Positions 1-9,372 of a stretch of DNA of 39,189 nucleotides are shown in pieces. The position numbers and the translations under genes were made by a program. Position 1 is the first letter of the stretch, and the number at the start of each line of letters is the position of its first letter. Source of the stretch: an uncultured SAR116 cluster alpha proteobacterium (GTDB lineage: Bacteria; Pseudomonadota; Alphaproteobacteria; Puniceispirillales; GCA-002684695). A model generated the notes under the pieces. The model saw only the letters and a list, made by a program, of their open reading frames with translations, was not told where the DNA came from and searched no databases. The stretch spans positions 1-39,189 of the forward strand of contig CACAIE010000016.1 of the NCBI GenBank assembly GCA_902532475.1. Direction: 5' to 3'.

Positions 1-1
1 G

Positions 2-358
2 GTTATTGAGGGTACGAGAGAACGTGTTCAAGCCTTTGAAGGAGTATGCATTGCCAGAAAGAACGCTGGCGTAAGATCCTCTTTTACAGTCAGAAAAATT
101 TCATATGGAGAAGGTGTTGAAAGAATTTTTCCCCTATATTCTCCAAGAATTTCTGGCATAGAAGTAGTTAGAAAAGGTAAAGTTAGAAGAGCGAAACTCT
201 ATTACCTTAGAGAAAGACAAGGAAAGTCGGCTCGAATTGCTGAACGCTCTTCAGGTCGTTCAACAGAATCTGAAAACAATAAAATAACTGAAAAAAAGCA
301 AACTAAAGCCAATAATAAACCAACTGAAAAAACAGAAAATAAAGACAATAATAGTTAA
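2..358 (+). CDS. rplS: 50S ribosomal protein L19, 3' part (5' end outside window)
   Basis: The protein binds 23S rRNA at the 30S-50S interface. The frame opens at base 2 and ends at TAA 356-358, giving 118 visible residues; roughly the first 20-25 are missing. Family hallmarks are clear: [16 protein letters not shown] near the visible start, then [20 protein letters not shown], and [20 protein letters not shown]. After that conserved end the protein continues for about 38 residues of a Lys/Asn/Thr/Glu-rich tail that bacterial L19 usually lacks or has only in short form. The neighbours that normally precede it (rpsP-rimM-trmD) would lie outside the window. Identity is certain; only the tail is unusual. 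Confidence 0.96.
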   Translation, partial: VIEGTRERVQAFEGVCIARKNAGVRSSFTVRKISYGEGVERIFPLYSPRISGIEVVRKGKVRRAKLYYLRERQGKSARIAERSSGRSTESENNKITEKKQTKANNKPTEKTENKDNNS

Positions 359-382
359 TTTATTAGACATAATTGTTTTTTT
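345..382 (+). terminator. weak intrinsic terminator candidate after rplS
   Basis: A short ACAAT (345-349) / ATTGT (372-376) stem leads into a run of seven T (376-382). It overlaps the rplS stop codon. The stem is short and AT-rich, so this is a candidate only. It sits where a terminator between the ribosomal operon and leuC would be expected. Confidence 0.25.
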
Positions 383-435
383 AAATATTGTTATTCTTGA
401 TTTTGATTAATTATTAAGCTTATGGAGCTATTAAA

Positions 436-1839
436 ATGACAAAACCTCGTACTTTATTCGATAAAATATGGGCTGCTCATTTAGTTCACTCTGACCCTAA
501 TGCAGCCAGTATCATTTATATTGATAGGCATTTAGTGCATGAGGTTACTAGCCCTCAAGCTTTTGAAGGTTTACGAAATTCAAATAGAGCTGTCAGGTCA
601 CCAGAAAGAACTTTAGCGGTAGCAGATCATAATATTCCAACTTCAGATAGGGATAAAGGTATTACAGACCAAGAATCGAAACTGCAGGTGGAAACTCTTT
701 CAAAAAATGCCATTGATTTTTCTATTCCATATTTTAGAATGGAAGATATTAGGCAAGGTATTGTTCATGTAATTGGCCCAGAGCAAGGTTTTACTCAACC
801 TGGAATGACAATCGTGTGTGGAGATTCACATACTGCTACACATGGGGCCTTTGGCGCTTTAGCTTTTGGAATTGGAACATCAGAAGTTGAGCATGTACTT
901 GCAACGCAGACTTTAATTCAAAAACCAGCAAAAAATATGCTTGTGGAAGTAAACGGTGCTCTACCAAAAGGCGTTACAGCCAAAGATGTAATCCTTGACA
1001 TAATTGGAAGAATAGGAACAGCCGGAGGTACGGGCTACGTCATTGAATATGCTGGCTCTACTATAAAAAACCTATCTATGGAAGGGCGAATGACAATTTG
1101 CAATATGTCTATCGAAGCTGGAGCCCGGGCTGGAATGATCGCTCCTGATGAACAAACTTTTGCCTATTTGAAAGGAAGACCGATGGCTCCCACAGGGAAG
1201 AATTGGGATAAAGCATTGGCATGGTGGAAAAGTTTACCTTCAGATAAAAATGCATTTTATGATAAAAAAATTTCAATTAGCGCCGAAGAATTAGTTCCAA
1301 CTGTTACTTGGGGCACTAGTCCTGAAGATACTGCTCCAATAAATGGGAAAGTTCCTGACCCAAAAATGATAAAAGATGAAGCGGTTCGCTCTAAATTAGA
1401 AAGAGCTATATCTTACATGGATCTAAAACCAGGACAGAAAATTACAGATATCAAAATTGATACTGTTTTTATTGGATCATGTACAAACTCAAGGATAGAA
1501 GACTTAAGAGCAGCTTCTGAAATTATTAAGGGAAAAAAGGTTTCTGAAGAAATAAGGGCGATGATAGTGCCTGGCTCAGGACTAGTAAAAGAACAAGCTG
1601 AAAAAGAGGGCCTGGATAGTATCTTTAAAGAGGCTGGTTTTGATTGGAGAGAACCAGGTTGTTCCATGTGCCTTGCTATGAACGCAGATAAGCTTTCTCC
1701 AGGAGAGAGAGCTGCTTCAACGTCAAATAGAAACTTTGAAGGTCGACAAGGCAGATTAGGTCGCACACATTTAGTCAGCCCCGAAATGGCAGCAGCAGCA
1801 GCTATTACTGGTTTCTTAACAGATGTTAGAGAAATCTAA
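436..1839 (+). CDS. leuC: 3-isopropylmalate dehydratase large subunit
   Basis: Isomerises 2- to 3-isopropylmalate in leucine synthesis, with LeuD as partner, in the cytoplasm. The 467-residue length is normal for the family. The aconitase signature [19 protein letters not shown] is present. The three 4Fe-4S ligands are Cys349 in [13 protein letters not shown] and Cys409 and Cys412 in [15 protein letters not shown] at 424-427, eight bases before ATG, supports this start. It is the first gene of a leuC-leuD-leuB-asd cluster behind rplS, an arrangement common in Alphaproteobacteria. Nothing looks damaged. Confidence 0.97.
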   Translation: MTKPRTLFDKIWAAHLVHSDPNAASIIYIDRHLVHEVTSPQAFEGLRNSNRAVRSPERTLAVADHNIPTSDRDKGITDQESKLQVETLSKNAIDFSIPYFRMEDIRQGIVHVIGPEQGFTQPGMTIVCGDSHTATHGAFGALAFGIGTSEVEHVLATQTLIQKPAKNMLVEVNGALPKGVTAKDVILDIIGRIGTAGGTGYVIEYAGSTIKNLSMEGRMTICNMSIEAGARAGMIAPDEQTFAYLKGRPMAPTGKNWDKALAWWKSLPSDKNAFYDKKISISAEELVPTVTWGTSPEDTAPINGKVPDPKMIKDEAVRSKLERAISYMDLKPGQKITDIKIDTVFIGSCTNSRIEDLRAASEIIKGKKVSEEIRAMIVPGSGLVKEQAEKEGLDSIFKEAGFDWREPGCSMCLAMNADKLSPGERAASTSNRNFEGRQGRLGRTHLVSPEMAAAAAITGFLTDVREI

Positions 1840-1888
1840 TTCGATTGATTAATTGTTTTTATTTTTTGTTTAAAACCAGGAGAGAGAA

Positions 1889-2494
1889 ATGGAAAAATTT
1901 AAAAACCTAAAGGGTATTGCTGCTCCATTAGATATATTAAATATAGACACTGACATGATTATCCCTAAGCAGTTTTTAAAAACAATTAAACGATCTGGAT
2001 TAGGTAAAAACCTATTTGACGAAATGAGATTTTCGCCTGATGGATCAGAGATTAAAGGGTTTGTTTTAAATAATGAACCTTGGAAAGAGGCAAAGATTCT
2101 AATTGCAGGAGATAATTTTGGCTGCGGTTCTAGTCGAGAACATGCTCCTTGGGCACTACTTGATTTTGGTTTTCGTTGTATTATTTCTACTAATTTTGCT
2201 GATATTTTTTATAATAATTGCTTTAAAAATGGAATCTTGCCAATAAAAGTTTCTGAAGACGAAAGACAAGCTTTGTTAGCTGATTCTAAAGACAAAGAAA
2301 ACCCTGTTTTAGACATTGATTTACCTAACCAAACTATTAATAGACCAAATGGGGTTTCTATTAAATTTGATTTAGACCCATTTAGAAAACAATGTTTGCT
2401 GGAAGGCTTAGATGATATCTCTTTAACATTAGAAAAACAAAATCAAATAAAAAGCTATGAAAGCTATAGAGACGCTAATCATCCATGGCTTTAA
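1889..2494 (+). CDS. leuD: 3-isopropylmalate dehydratase small subunit
   Basis: Swivelling-domain partner of LeuC; together they form isopropylmalate isomerase. At 201 residues it has the usual length of the bacterial small subunit. The conserved [17 protein letters not shown] segment and the N-terminal [18 protein letters not shown] are both present. A good purine-rich ribosome site (AGGAGAGA) lies just upstream of the ATG. It follows leuC by about 50 bases and precedes leuB by about 20, so the three are probably co-transcribed. Confidence 0.97.
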   Translation: MEKFKNLKGIAAPLDILNIDTDMIIPKQFLKTIKRSGLGKNLFDEMRFSPDGSEIKGFVLNNEPWKEAKILIAGDNFGCGSSREHAPWALLDFGFRCIISTNFADIFYNNCFKNGILPIKVSEDERQALLADSKDKENPVLDIDLPNQTINRPNGVSIKFDLDPFRKQCLLEGLDDISLTLEKQNQIKSYESYRDANHPWL

Positions 2495-2515
2495 TCAAAT
2501 TAATTAGGAATTAAA

Positions 2516-3625
2516 ATGACTTCAAATAGAAAGATTATGGTTATGCCAGGTGATGGCATTGGTCCAGAAGTAATGAAAGAAACCTTAAGGCTAATAGATT
2601 GGTTAGCTAAATATAAGAAGTTGAATTTTAATACTATAGAAAAAGATGTTGGTGGAAAATCATTTGATCTTCACGGAACACCTCTTACGGATGAAGCTCT
2701 TAGTGATGCATTAGAATGTGACGCTGTTTTGTTTGGTGCTGTAGGTGGCCCTAAATATGATGATCTGCCATTTGAACAGAAGCCTGAAAGAGGATTACTG
2801 ACTTTAAGAAAAGAATTAGACTTATTTGCAAACTTGAGACCAGCAATAGTTTTTCCCCCTTTGGTTGAAGCTTCCACCCTTAAACCTGAAATAGTTAGGG
2901 GACTAGATATAATGATACTTCGTGAACTCACCGGTGGAGTATATTTTGCTGAACCAAGGGGCATTGATGTTTTGCCTGATGGGACTAAAAAAGGCTATGA
3001 TACAAACTTATATACAACTCTGGAAATAGAAAGAATCGGTAGAGTTGCTTTTGACCTTGCGAGGAAAAGAAATGGGAAATTAACTTCCGTTGAAAAAGCA
3101 AATGTTATGTTTTCAGGTGTGTTATGGAGAGAAGTGATTACTGATCTTCACAAAAATGAAGGCGCTGGCATTGAACTTCAGCACATGTTTGCAGATAACT
3201 GTGCAATGCAATTAGTAAGGGCGCCAAAGCAATTTGATGTTATTGTCTGTGACAATCTATTTGGTGACATGCTTTCAGATTGTGCTGCTATGCTTACAGG
3301 ATCTTTAGGCATGTTACCATCAGCATCACTGGGTTCACCAAATAAAGACGGCATTAGAAAAGCAATGTATGAACCCGTTCACGGCTCAGCACCTGATATT
3401 ACTGGGAAAGGTGTTGCAAACCCTCTTGCCCAAGTTTTAAGTTTTACAATGATGCTAAGATATTCGTTTGGACATTCAGATGAAGCAGATTTAATTGAAC
3501 TAGCTGTATCTGATGCTCTTTCCTCAGGAGCAAGAACACCTGACTTAGGAGGAGGGAGCAAAAGCGTTTCAACAGCTCAAATGATGGATTTGGTAATTAA
3601 CTCAATGGACCAAAAAGCAAGATGA
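2516..3625 (+). CDS. leuB: 3-isopropylmalate dehydrogenase
   Basis: NAD-dependent oxidative decarboxylation of 3-isopropylmalate to 2-oxoisocaproate, the last redox step before leucine. The 369 residues show [11 protein letters not shown] at the N-terminus, [16 protein letters not shown], the substrate-binding [15 protein letters not shown], the metal-site [11 protein letters not shown] and the nucleotide-site [15 protein letters not shown]. These distinguish it from isocitrate and tartrate dehydrogenases. GGA lies about 9 bases before ATG. It is followed after 16 bases by asd, consistent with one transcript. Confidence 0.97.
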   Translation: MTSNRKIMVMPGDGIGPEVMKETLRLIDWLAKYKKLNFNTIEKDVGGKSFDLHGTPLTDEALSDALECDAVLFGAVGGPKYDDLPFEQKPERGLLTLRKELDLFANLRPAIVFPPLVEASTLKPEIVRGLDIMILRELTGGVYFAEPRGIDVLPDGTKKGYDTNLYTTLEIERIGRVAFDLARKRNGKLTSVEKANVMFSGVLWREVITDLHKNEGAGIELQHMFADNCAMQLVRAPKQFDVIVCDNLFGDMLSDCAAMLTGSLGMLPSASLGSPNKDGIRKAMYEPVHGSAPDITGKGVANPLAQVLSFTMMLRYSFGHSDEADLIELAVSDALSSGARTPDLGGGSKSVSTAQMMDLVINSMDQKAR

Positions 3626-3641
3626 ATATTAAGGTTTTATT

Positions 3642-4670
3642 ATGACTTACACAATTGCAGTTGCAGGGGCCACAGGAGCAGTTGGAAGAGAAATGCTCCA
3701 AACCTTATATGAAAGAAAATTTCCTGTAGATAAAATTTATGCTCTGGCATCGTCAAAATCCCCTGGAAGGCAAGTGTCCTTTGGCGACGATCAAAGAATA
3801 GATGTTCAAACAATTGAAAACTTTGATTTTTCAAATGTGGATTTTTCTTTTTTTAGTGCGGGCGGTTCAGTGTCTGAAAAATATGCTCCCTTGGCAGGAA
3901 GAAGTGGGGCTTTGGTCATAGACAATTCTTCTGCTTTTAGAATGAAAGAAAATGTCCCGTTAATTGTGCCCGAAGTTAATCATTATGATATGAAAGGGTG
4001 CCTATCTGAAAATGGTGGAATGAATATTATAGCCAACCCTAATTGCTCAACTGCTCAACTGGTTATGGCATTATCACCGCTTCACAGAGAGTTTAATATT
4101 AGTAGAGTTGTTGTTTCAACTTACCAAGCTGTTTCTGGTGCCGGGAAAGAAGCGATGGATGAACTTTTCAACCAAACTAAAAAAGTTTACGTAAACGACC
4201 CTCTTGAAAAAAATGTATTTACTAAAGAAATCTCTTTTAATGTAATACCCCATATAGACATTTTTATGGACGATGGTTTTACAAAAGAAGAGGTTAAGAT
4301 GAGAGATGAAACCAAAAAAATCTTAGATGACAACATTGAAGTAGTTGCTCATTGTGTAAGAGTTCCTGTTTTTGTTGGTCACAGTGAAGCAGTTTTCATA
4401 GAATGCCAAAACCCGATGGATGAAGATGTTGCTCGAGATGTCCTAAGTGAGACTGAGGGTGTAATTATTATAGATCACAGAGCAGATGAAGGCTACATCA
4501 CTCCAAAAGAAGCAGCAGGTGAGGATGGAGTATATATTTCAAGAATTAGAGTAGATAATTCAGTCCCAAGTGGTTTAGTATTTTGGTGTGTCTCAGACAA
4601 TTTACGTAAAGGAGCCGCGTTAAATGCAGTTCAGATAGCTGAATTAGCAATAAGTCAGGGCATTCGATAA
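3642..4670 (+). CDS. asd: aspartate-semialdehyde dehydrogenase
   Basis: NADPH-dependent reduction of aspartyl phosphate to aspartate semialdehyde, the branch point to lysine/diaminopimelate, threonine and methionine. The 342-residue protein has the Rossmann start VAGATGAVGREML, the active-site NPNCST with nucleophile Cys135, and STYQAVSGAGKEAMDEL. HIDIFMDDGFTKEE and RVPVFVGHSEAV fit the C-terminal catalytic domain. AAGG precedes the ATG. The stop codon is directly followed by the ATG of the M20 peptidase, so translation of the two may be coupled. Association with leuB is common in proteobacteria. Confidence 0.96.
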   Translation: MTYTIAVAGATGAVGREMLQTLYERKFPVDKIYALASSKSPGRQVSFGDDQRIDVQTIENFDFSNVDFSFFSAGGSVSEKYAPLAGRSGALVIDNSSAFRMKENVPLIVPEVNHYDMKGCLSENGGMNIIANPNCSTAQLVMALSPLHREFNISRVVVSTYQAVSGAGKEAMDELFNQTKKVYVNDPLEKNVFTKEISFNVIPHIDIFMDDGFTKEEVKMRDETKKILDDNIEVVAHCVRVPVFVGHSEAVFIECQNPMDEDVARDVLSETEGVIIIDHRADEGYITPKEAAGEDGVYISRIRVDNSVPSGLVFWCVSDNLRKGAALNAVQIAELAISQGIR

Positions 4671-6062
4671 ATGGTTAACAATAGAATTGAATTGGAAAAG
4701 GCACTTGAGTATCTTGATAACAATCAAGATGAAAGCCTAGAAAGGCTTTTTGAAATTCTTAGAATTCCTTCAATTTCTACAAAAAATAACAATAAAAAAG
4801 ATTGCTTAAAAGCAGCTGATTGGTTTGTTCAACAACTAAAAGATATTGGCTTTAAAGCTAGTATTCGGAAAACAAGTGGCCATCCTATGGTTGTAGCTCA
4901 CTTTGAGAATGATGGACCTCATTTTTTATTTTATGGTCATTACGACGTTCAACCAGTTGACCCTTTAGATCTTTGGGACCATGATCCATTCCATCCTAAA
5001 ATTGAAGATGCTCCAAAAGGCAAAATTATCAAAGCTCGTGGAGCTAGTGATGACAAGGGTCAGGTTATGACTTTTATTGAGGCCTGTAGAGCGCATATTA
5101 AAACTTCAGGAACATTACCTTGTAAAATTACTATTCTACTGGAAGGAGAAGAAGAGATTGGATCTCCATCTATGTCAAACTTTTTAAAAGCAAATTCAGA
5201 AGAATTAACAGCCGATTATAGTTTGGTATGTGACACTGGAATGTGGGACAATAAAACACCGTGCATTACGACAATGCTTAGAGGCATGGTTGGAGATGAA
5301 GTCACAATTACAGCTGCTAATAGAGACTTGCACTCTGGGATGTATGGTGGGGTTGCGGCAAATCCCATTCATTTACTTACAAAAATTTTATCTGATCTTC
5401 ATGATGAAAATGGCAGGATCACATTAGACGGCTTCTATAATGGCGTGCCAGAATTATCTTTAGAACAAAAAAAACAATGGGATAATTTGAATTTTGACTC
5501 AAAAGCGTTTTTGTCAGATGTTGGCTTGTCAAATGTTATTGGTGAACCTAATTACACACCATTAGAAAAAATTTGGTCCCAACCAACTTGTGAAGTTAAC
5601 GGAATATGGGGAGGATACATTGAACCAGGATTTAAAACTGTATTGCCCTCAAAAGCTTCAGCGAAAGTAAGTTTTCGATTAGTAGGGTCTCAGGTTCCCT
5701 CAAAAGTTCTAAAAAGCTTTCGGAAACATGTAATTAGTCTTCTGCCATCAGATTGCTCAGTAGAATTTAATGAGAAAGCTGGGTCAGGCGCTTCATCGCT
5801 ACCCATTAATTCTCCAGAAATTAAAGCAGCAGAAAAGGCGCTTAAAGATGAATGGCTGGTTGAACCAAGAATGGTTGGATGTGGTGGTTCTATTCCAATA
5901 GGCGATCATTTTAAAAATATTTTAGGAATGAATTCTTTGCTTGTTGGATTTGGTTTGGATGATGACAAAATTCATTCTCCGAATGAAAAATATAGTCTTA
6001 GCAGTTATCAAAAAGGAACAAGAAGTTGGGCTAGAATTTTATTTAACCTATCTAATATTTAA
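4671..6062 (+). CDS. M20-family metallo-dipeptidase/deacylase
   Basis: A two-zinc hydrolase of the M20 (carnosine dipeptidase / ArgE / DapE-like) group, probably cytoplasmic as no signal peptide is seen. In 463 residues the expected metal and catalytic residues can be placed: His90 in GHYDVQP, Asp127 in GASDDKGQ, the Glu161-Glu162 pair in EGEEEIGS, Asp188 in VCDTGMWD and His435 in DKIHSPNEKY. The lid/dimerisation domain lies between about 200 and 370. GASDDKGQ and the length resemble the CNDP-type dipeptidases more than DapE. ATG directly abuts the asd stop. The substrate cannot be told; a dipeptide is the best guess, which would suit the peptide-type importer nearby. Confidence 0.88.
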   Translation: MVNNRIELEKALEYLDNNQDESLERLFEILRIPSISTKNNNKKDCLKAADWFVQQLKDIGFKASIRKTSGHPMVVAHFENDGPHFLFYGHYDVQPVDPLDLWDHDPFHPKIEDAPKGKIIKARGASDDKGQVMTFIEACRAHIKTSGTLPCKITILLEGEEEIGSPSMSNFLKANSEELTADYSLVCDTGMWDNKTPCITTMLRGMVGDEVTITAANRDLHSGMYGGVAANPIHLLTKILSDLHDENGRITLDGFYNGVPELSLEQKKQWDNLNFDSKAFLSDVGLSNVIGEPNYTPLEKIWSQPTCEVNGIWGGYIEPGFKTVLPSKASAKVSFRLVGSQVPSKVLKSFRKHVISLLPSDCSVEFNEKAGSGASSLPINSPEIKAAEKALKDEWLVEPRMVGCGGSIPIGDHFKNILGMNSLLVGFGLDDDKIHSPNEKYSLSSYQKGTRSWARILFNLSNI

Positions 6063-6121
6063 TAATCTATTTATTATTAAATAAAATGTAAGTTGTACAT
6101 ATAAGTTTAAGGGAGCGAATC

Positions 6122-7600
6122 GTGGCAGGCAAATCAGATATTTTTTCAAAGCTAAAAAATCAAGACTTAATCGTTACTAAAGGATATATTAACGGAAAAT
6201 TTACTGAGGGTAATTCCGGTAAAACTTTTCCAGTAAATGACCCTGCAAATGGAAAACTAATTACAGATCTTCCAAACATGGGCGTAACAGAAACCAAACA
6301 AGCCATAGAAGCTGCTCATAAGGCCCAAAAAAGCTGGGCAGCTAAAACAGGAAAGGAGAGGTCTATAACTCTTAGAAGATGGTATGATTTAATGATTGAA
6401 AACAAAGACGATCTTGCCAAAATCCTAACCGCAGAAATGGGGAAGCCTCTTGCTGAAGCAATTGGTGAAATAACCTATGGAGCAAGCTTTGTAGAGTGGT
6501 TTGCTGAAGAAGCTAAAAGAGTATACGGTGACACAATTCCTGGGCACCAGGAAGATAAACGTATTGTTGTTATCAAACAACCAGTTGGCGTGGTTGGTGC
6601 TATCACGCCTTGGAATTTTCCTAATGCAATGATTACTAGAAAAGTTGCTCCTGCATTAGCGGTAGGTTGCTCTGTAGTACTCAGACCACCCACACTTACT
6701 CCACTTTCCGCACTTGCTTTAGGCTACCTTGCTGACAAAGCTGGAATTCCAGCAGGAGTGTTTAACATAGTAATGGGAACTGATTCTTCTGGTATGGGCA
6801 AAGAACTTTGTGACAATGAACTCGTTAGAAAAATAACATTCACAGGGTCAACAGAAGTTGGAAGAATTTTAATGCGCCAATGTTCTGACCAGATCAAAAA
6901 AGTAAGCTTAGAGTTAGGAGGAAATGCACCATTTATAGTATTTGATGATGCTGATATTGATGAAGCAGTCTCTGGGGCAATGATAAGCAAATATAGGAAT
7001 GCTGGCCAAACCTGTGTATGTGCTAATAGAATTTATGTTCAAGATAATATATATGATGAGTTCTCTAAAAAATTAGCTGCTGCGACTAAAGCTATGAAAG
7101 TTGGGAATGGCTTTGATAATAATGTCACAACAGGACCACTTATTGATTCTCAAGCATTAGATAAAGTTGAGGAACATATTCAGGATGCAGTTTCAAAAGG
7201 TGCTACTATTTTATCCGGTGGGGAAAGATCAGAATTAGGAGGAACTTTTTACAACCCGACAGTTCTGACAGGTGTAACATCATCAATGAAAGTGGCTAAA
7301 GAAGAAACCTTTGGACCTGTAGCGCCTCTGTTTAAGTTTGATTCGATTGATGAAGTTATAGAAGCTGCAAATGATACTGAATTTGGCCTAGCAGCATATT
7401 TTTATGCTAAAGATCTCTCAAAAGTTTGGAAAGTAGCAGAGGCTCTTGAATACGGAATAGTTGGAATAAACACTGGAATAATTTCAACTGAAGTCGCTCC
7501 ATTTGGGGGTATCAAACAATCTGGGCTAGGTAGAGAAGGGTCCAAATACGGCATAGATGATTTTCTTGAAATAAAATATCTTTGCATGAGCGGTATCTAA
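6122..7600 (+). CDS. gabD: NAD(P)-dependent succinate-semialdehyde-type dehydrogenase
   Basis: Aldehyde dehydrogenase superfamily member of 492 residues. The cofactor segment PWNFPNAMITRKVAPALAVG, FTGSTEVGR, the general base Glu264 in LELGGNAPF and the nucleophile Cys298 in NAGQTCVCANR are intact. NAGQTCVCANRIYVQ, GKPLAEAIGE and the C-terminal PFGGIKQSGLGREGSKYG are typical of GabD, which oxidises succinate semialdehyde to succinate from GABA or polyamine breakdown. GTG is preferred as start because GGGAG (6111-6115) lies at the right distance. The symbol is by family resemblance; glutarate-semialdehyde dehydrogenase is an alternative. Confidence 0.85.
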   Translation: MAGKSDIFSKLKNQDLIVTKGYINGKFTEGNSGKTFPVNDPANGKLITDLPNMGVTETKQAIEAAHKAQKSWAAKTGKERSITLRRWYDLMIENKDDLAKILTAEMGKPLAEAIGEITYGASFVEWFAEEAKRVYGDTIPGHQEDKRIVVIKQPVGVVGAITPWNFPNAMITRKVAPALAVGCSVVLRPPTLTPLSALALGYLADKAGIPAGVFNIVMGTDSSGMGKELCDNELVRKITFTGSTEVGRILMRQCSDQIKKVSLELGGNAPFIVFDDADIDEAVSGAMISKYRNAGQTCVCANRIYVQDNIYDEFSKKLAAATKAMKVGNGFDNNVTTGPLIDSQALDKVEEHIQDAVSKGATILSGGERSELGGTFYNPTVLTGVTSSMKVAKEETFGPVAPLFKFDSIDEVIEAANDTEFGLAAYFYAKDLSKVWKVAEALEYGIVGINTGIISTEVAPFGGIKQSGLGREGSKYGIDDFLEIKYLCMSGI

Positions 7601-7663
7601 TATAATTTTTTTTAATTATTTAATTTAAAAAACTATTTACTTATCTAAATACTATGTCATTTT

Positions 7664-7681
7664 TGCATATTGCAGTATGCA
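7664..7681. promoter_or_regulatory. inverted repeat upstream of the peptide-type ABC operon
   Basis: TGCATA-TTGCAG-TATGCA is a perfect 6-bp dyad with a 6-bp centre, lying about 55 bases before the ATG of the binding-protein gene. The surrounding 134-base gap (7601-7734) is otherwise plain AT-rich sequence ending in a strong AGGAGG ribosome site. A repressor operator is plausible; no regulator gene is adjacent. Confidence 0.35.
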
Positions 7682-7734
7682 TTACTTATTTTTTTAAAAT
7701 ATTAAATTAAATAAACAATTTCTAGGAGGAAAAA

Positions 7735-9294
7735 ATGAAAATATTGGCAAGAATTTTACTGCCATTGCTTTTAATTGGAGTTATTTCACCTGTTTATGCC
7801 GCTACTATAAAGTGGTCAATGCCAGGCGATTCATTAACTCTTGACCCGCATGCACAAAATGAGGGTCCAACGCATATGGTATCTAGGCAGGTTTATGAGA
7901 CTTTAGTCACACGTGTTGTCGATATGTCTATCGTATCTCAGCTTGCTACATCTTGGGAAGCTAAAGATCCAGAAACTTGGGTATTTACCATTCGTGATGG
8001 TGTGGTTTTCTCTGACGGCTCACCTTTAAAGGCAAGTGATGTTGTTTTCAGCATCAATCGAGCCTTAACTGGTGCATCTGATATGATCGAGTTAATAGAT
8101 AGTATTACTTCAGTAAAAGCTACTTTTAATAATCAAGTAGAAATTAAAACTGAAGGTCCCAATCCAATACTTTTGAACCAATTAAGTCAAATTTTTATCA
8201 TGTCTGAAGCATGGTCAAAAAAGAACGGATGTGAGCAATCACAAGATTTTGATGCTTCACAAGAAACTTATTGTTCAATAAACGCAATGGGAACAGGACC
8301 TTTTAAAATTACCTTGAGAGAGCAAAACACAAGAACTGTTTTTGAAAGAAACGGCAACTGGTGGGGCGACCAATCACAGCATAATATTGATACAATAGAA
8401 TTGTTACCAATTAAAAATGATGCCACACGTGTTGCAGCTTTATTATCTGGAGATATTGATTTTACTAACTTTACTCCAGCTCAAGACATTAATAGAATTA
8501 ATGGTTCAGCACTCCATAAGGTTGAAAGTACACCTCAAGCAAGAACAATTTTCTTTGGCATGGATCAAGGTTCAGACGAATTAAGATCATCAAACATCAA
8601 GGGTAAAAACCCACTAAAAGATAAAAAAGTTCGTCTTGCTATGTATCACGCTCTCGATATGAATGCGATTAAAGACAAAGTTATGAGAGGCCTCAGTGAG
8701 CCAGCTGGAATGATTACTTTTCCTGGCGTTCAAGGCTACACAAAGGAATTAGATGCAAGATTACCTTACGATCCAAACATGTCAAAAAAACTTCTCGCGG
8801 ATGCAGGTTATCCAGATGGGTTTGAAATAACTCTAGATTGCCCAAATAATAGATATATCAACGATGAAGCAATTTGCGTTGCAGCTGTTAGTATGTTGGC
8901 AAAAGTTGGCATTAAAGTTAACTTGGATGCTCAACCAAAAAGTATACACTTTAAAGACTTGCAAAACGATCTAAGTGATTTTTATATGCTTGGTTGGGGT
9001 GTTCCAACATTTGACAGTCATTATGTTTATTCATTCTTGCTAAAATCAGATGGAAGCTGGAATAAGGTTGGCTTTAGTGATGCGCGAGTAGACGAGTTAG
9101 TTGGCACTATGTTAACCGAAACAAATCTAGATCAGAGAAACGCAAATATTGCTGAAGCTTGGGCTATTGTTCAAGATAATATGCCATATCTGCCTCTCCA
9201 TCACCAGGTCATTTCTTGGGGTTCTAAGAGCAATGTTGAAGTTCCAATAAGAACAAACAATGAGCCTCTTTTCCGTTTTGCAAAGGTGAATTAA
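7735..9294 (+). CDS. ABC transporter periplasmic binding protein, peptide/nickel family 5
   Basis: Captures the substrate in the periplasm for the permeases and ATPase downstream. The 519-residue protein begins with a clear Sec signal peptide (MKILARILLPLLL, then GVISPVYA, cleavage probably after Ala22). Family SBP_bac_5 features follow: LTLDPHAQNEGPT, YETLVTRV, W.F.IRDGVVFSDGSPLKASDVVFS, GTGPFK, RNGNWWG, and KVRLAMYHALD. An AGGAGG site precedes the ATG. Similar proteins bind dipeptides, oligopeptides, nickel, opines or glutathione, so the ligand is open. A stem-loop separates it from the first permease gene. Confidence 0.92.
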   Translation: MKILARILLPLLLIGVISPVYAATIKWSMPGDSLTLDPHAQNEGPTHMVSRQVYETLVTRVVDMSIVSQLATSWEAKDPETWVFTIRDGVVFSDGSPLKASDVVFSINRALTGASDMIELIDSITSVKATFNNQVEIKTEGPNPILLNQLSQIFIMSEAWSKKNGCEQSQDFDASQETYCSINAMGTGPFKITLREQNTRTVFERNGNWWGDQSQHNIDTIELLPIKNDATRVAALLSGDIDFTNFTPAQDINRINGSALHKVESTPQARTIFFGMDQGSDELRSSNIKGKNPLKDKKVRLAMYHALDMNAIKDKVMRGLSEPAGMITFPGVQGYTKELDARLPYDPNMSKKLLADAGYPDGFEITLDCPNNRYINDEAICVAAVSMLAKVGIKVNLDAQPKSIHFKDLQNDLSDFYMLGWGVPTFDSHYVYSFLLKSDGSWNKVGFSDARVDELVGTMLTETNLDQRNANIAEAWAIVQDNMPYLPLHHQVISWGSKSNVEVPIRTNNEPLFRFAKVN

Positions 9295-9308
9295 TTAAAT
9301 AATCTATT

Positions 9309-9341
9309 AATACCGGTTAATTGATAAAATTGACCGGTATT
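9309..9341 (+). other. stem-loop between binding-protein and permease genes
   Basis: AATACCGGTTAA (9309-9320) and TTGACCGGTATT (9330-9341) form a 12-bp stem with one G-T pair and a 9-base loop. No proper T-run follows. Such elements after a binding-protein gene commonly protect the upstream mRNA or partly attenuate read-through, giving more binding protein than permease. That role is inferred. Confidence 0.6.
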
Positions 9342-9372
9342 ATTTAAACTTAACGATAATTTCAATCATTCA

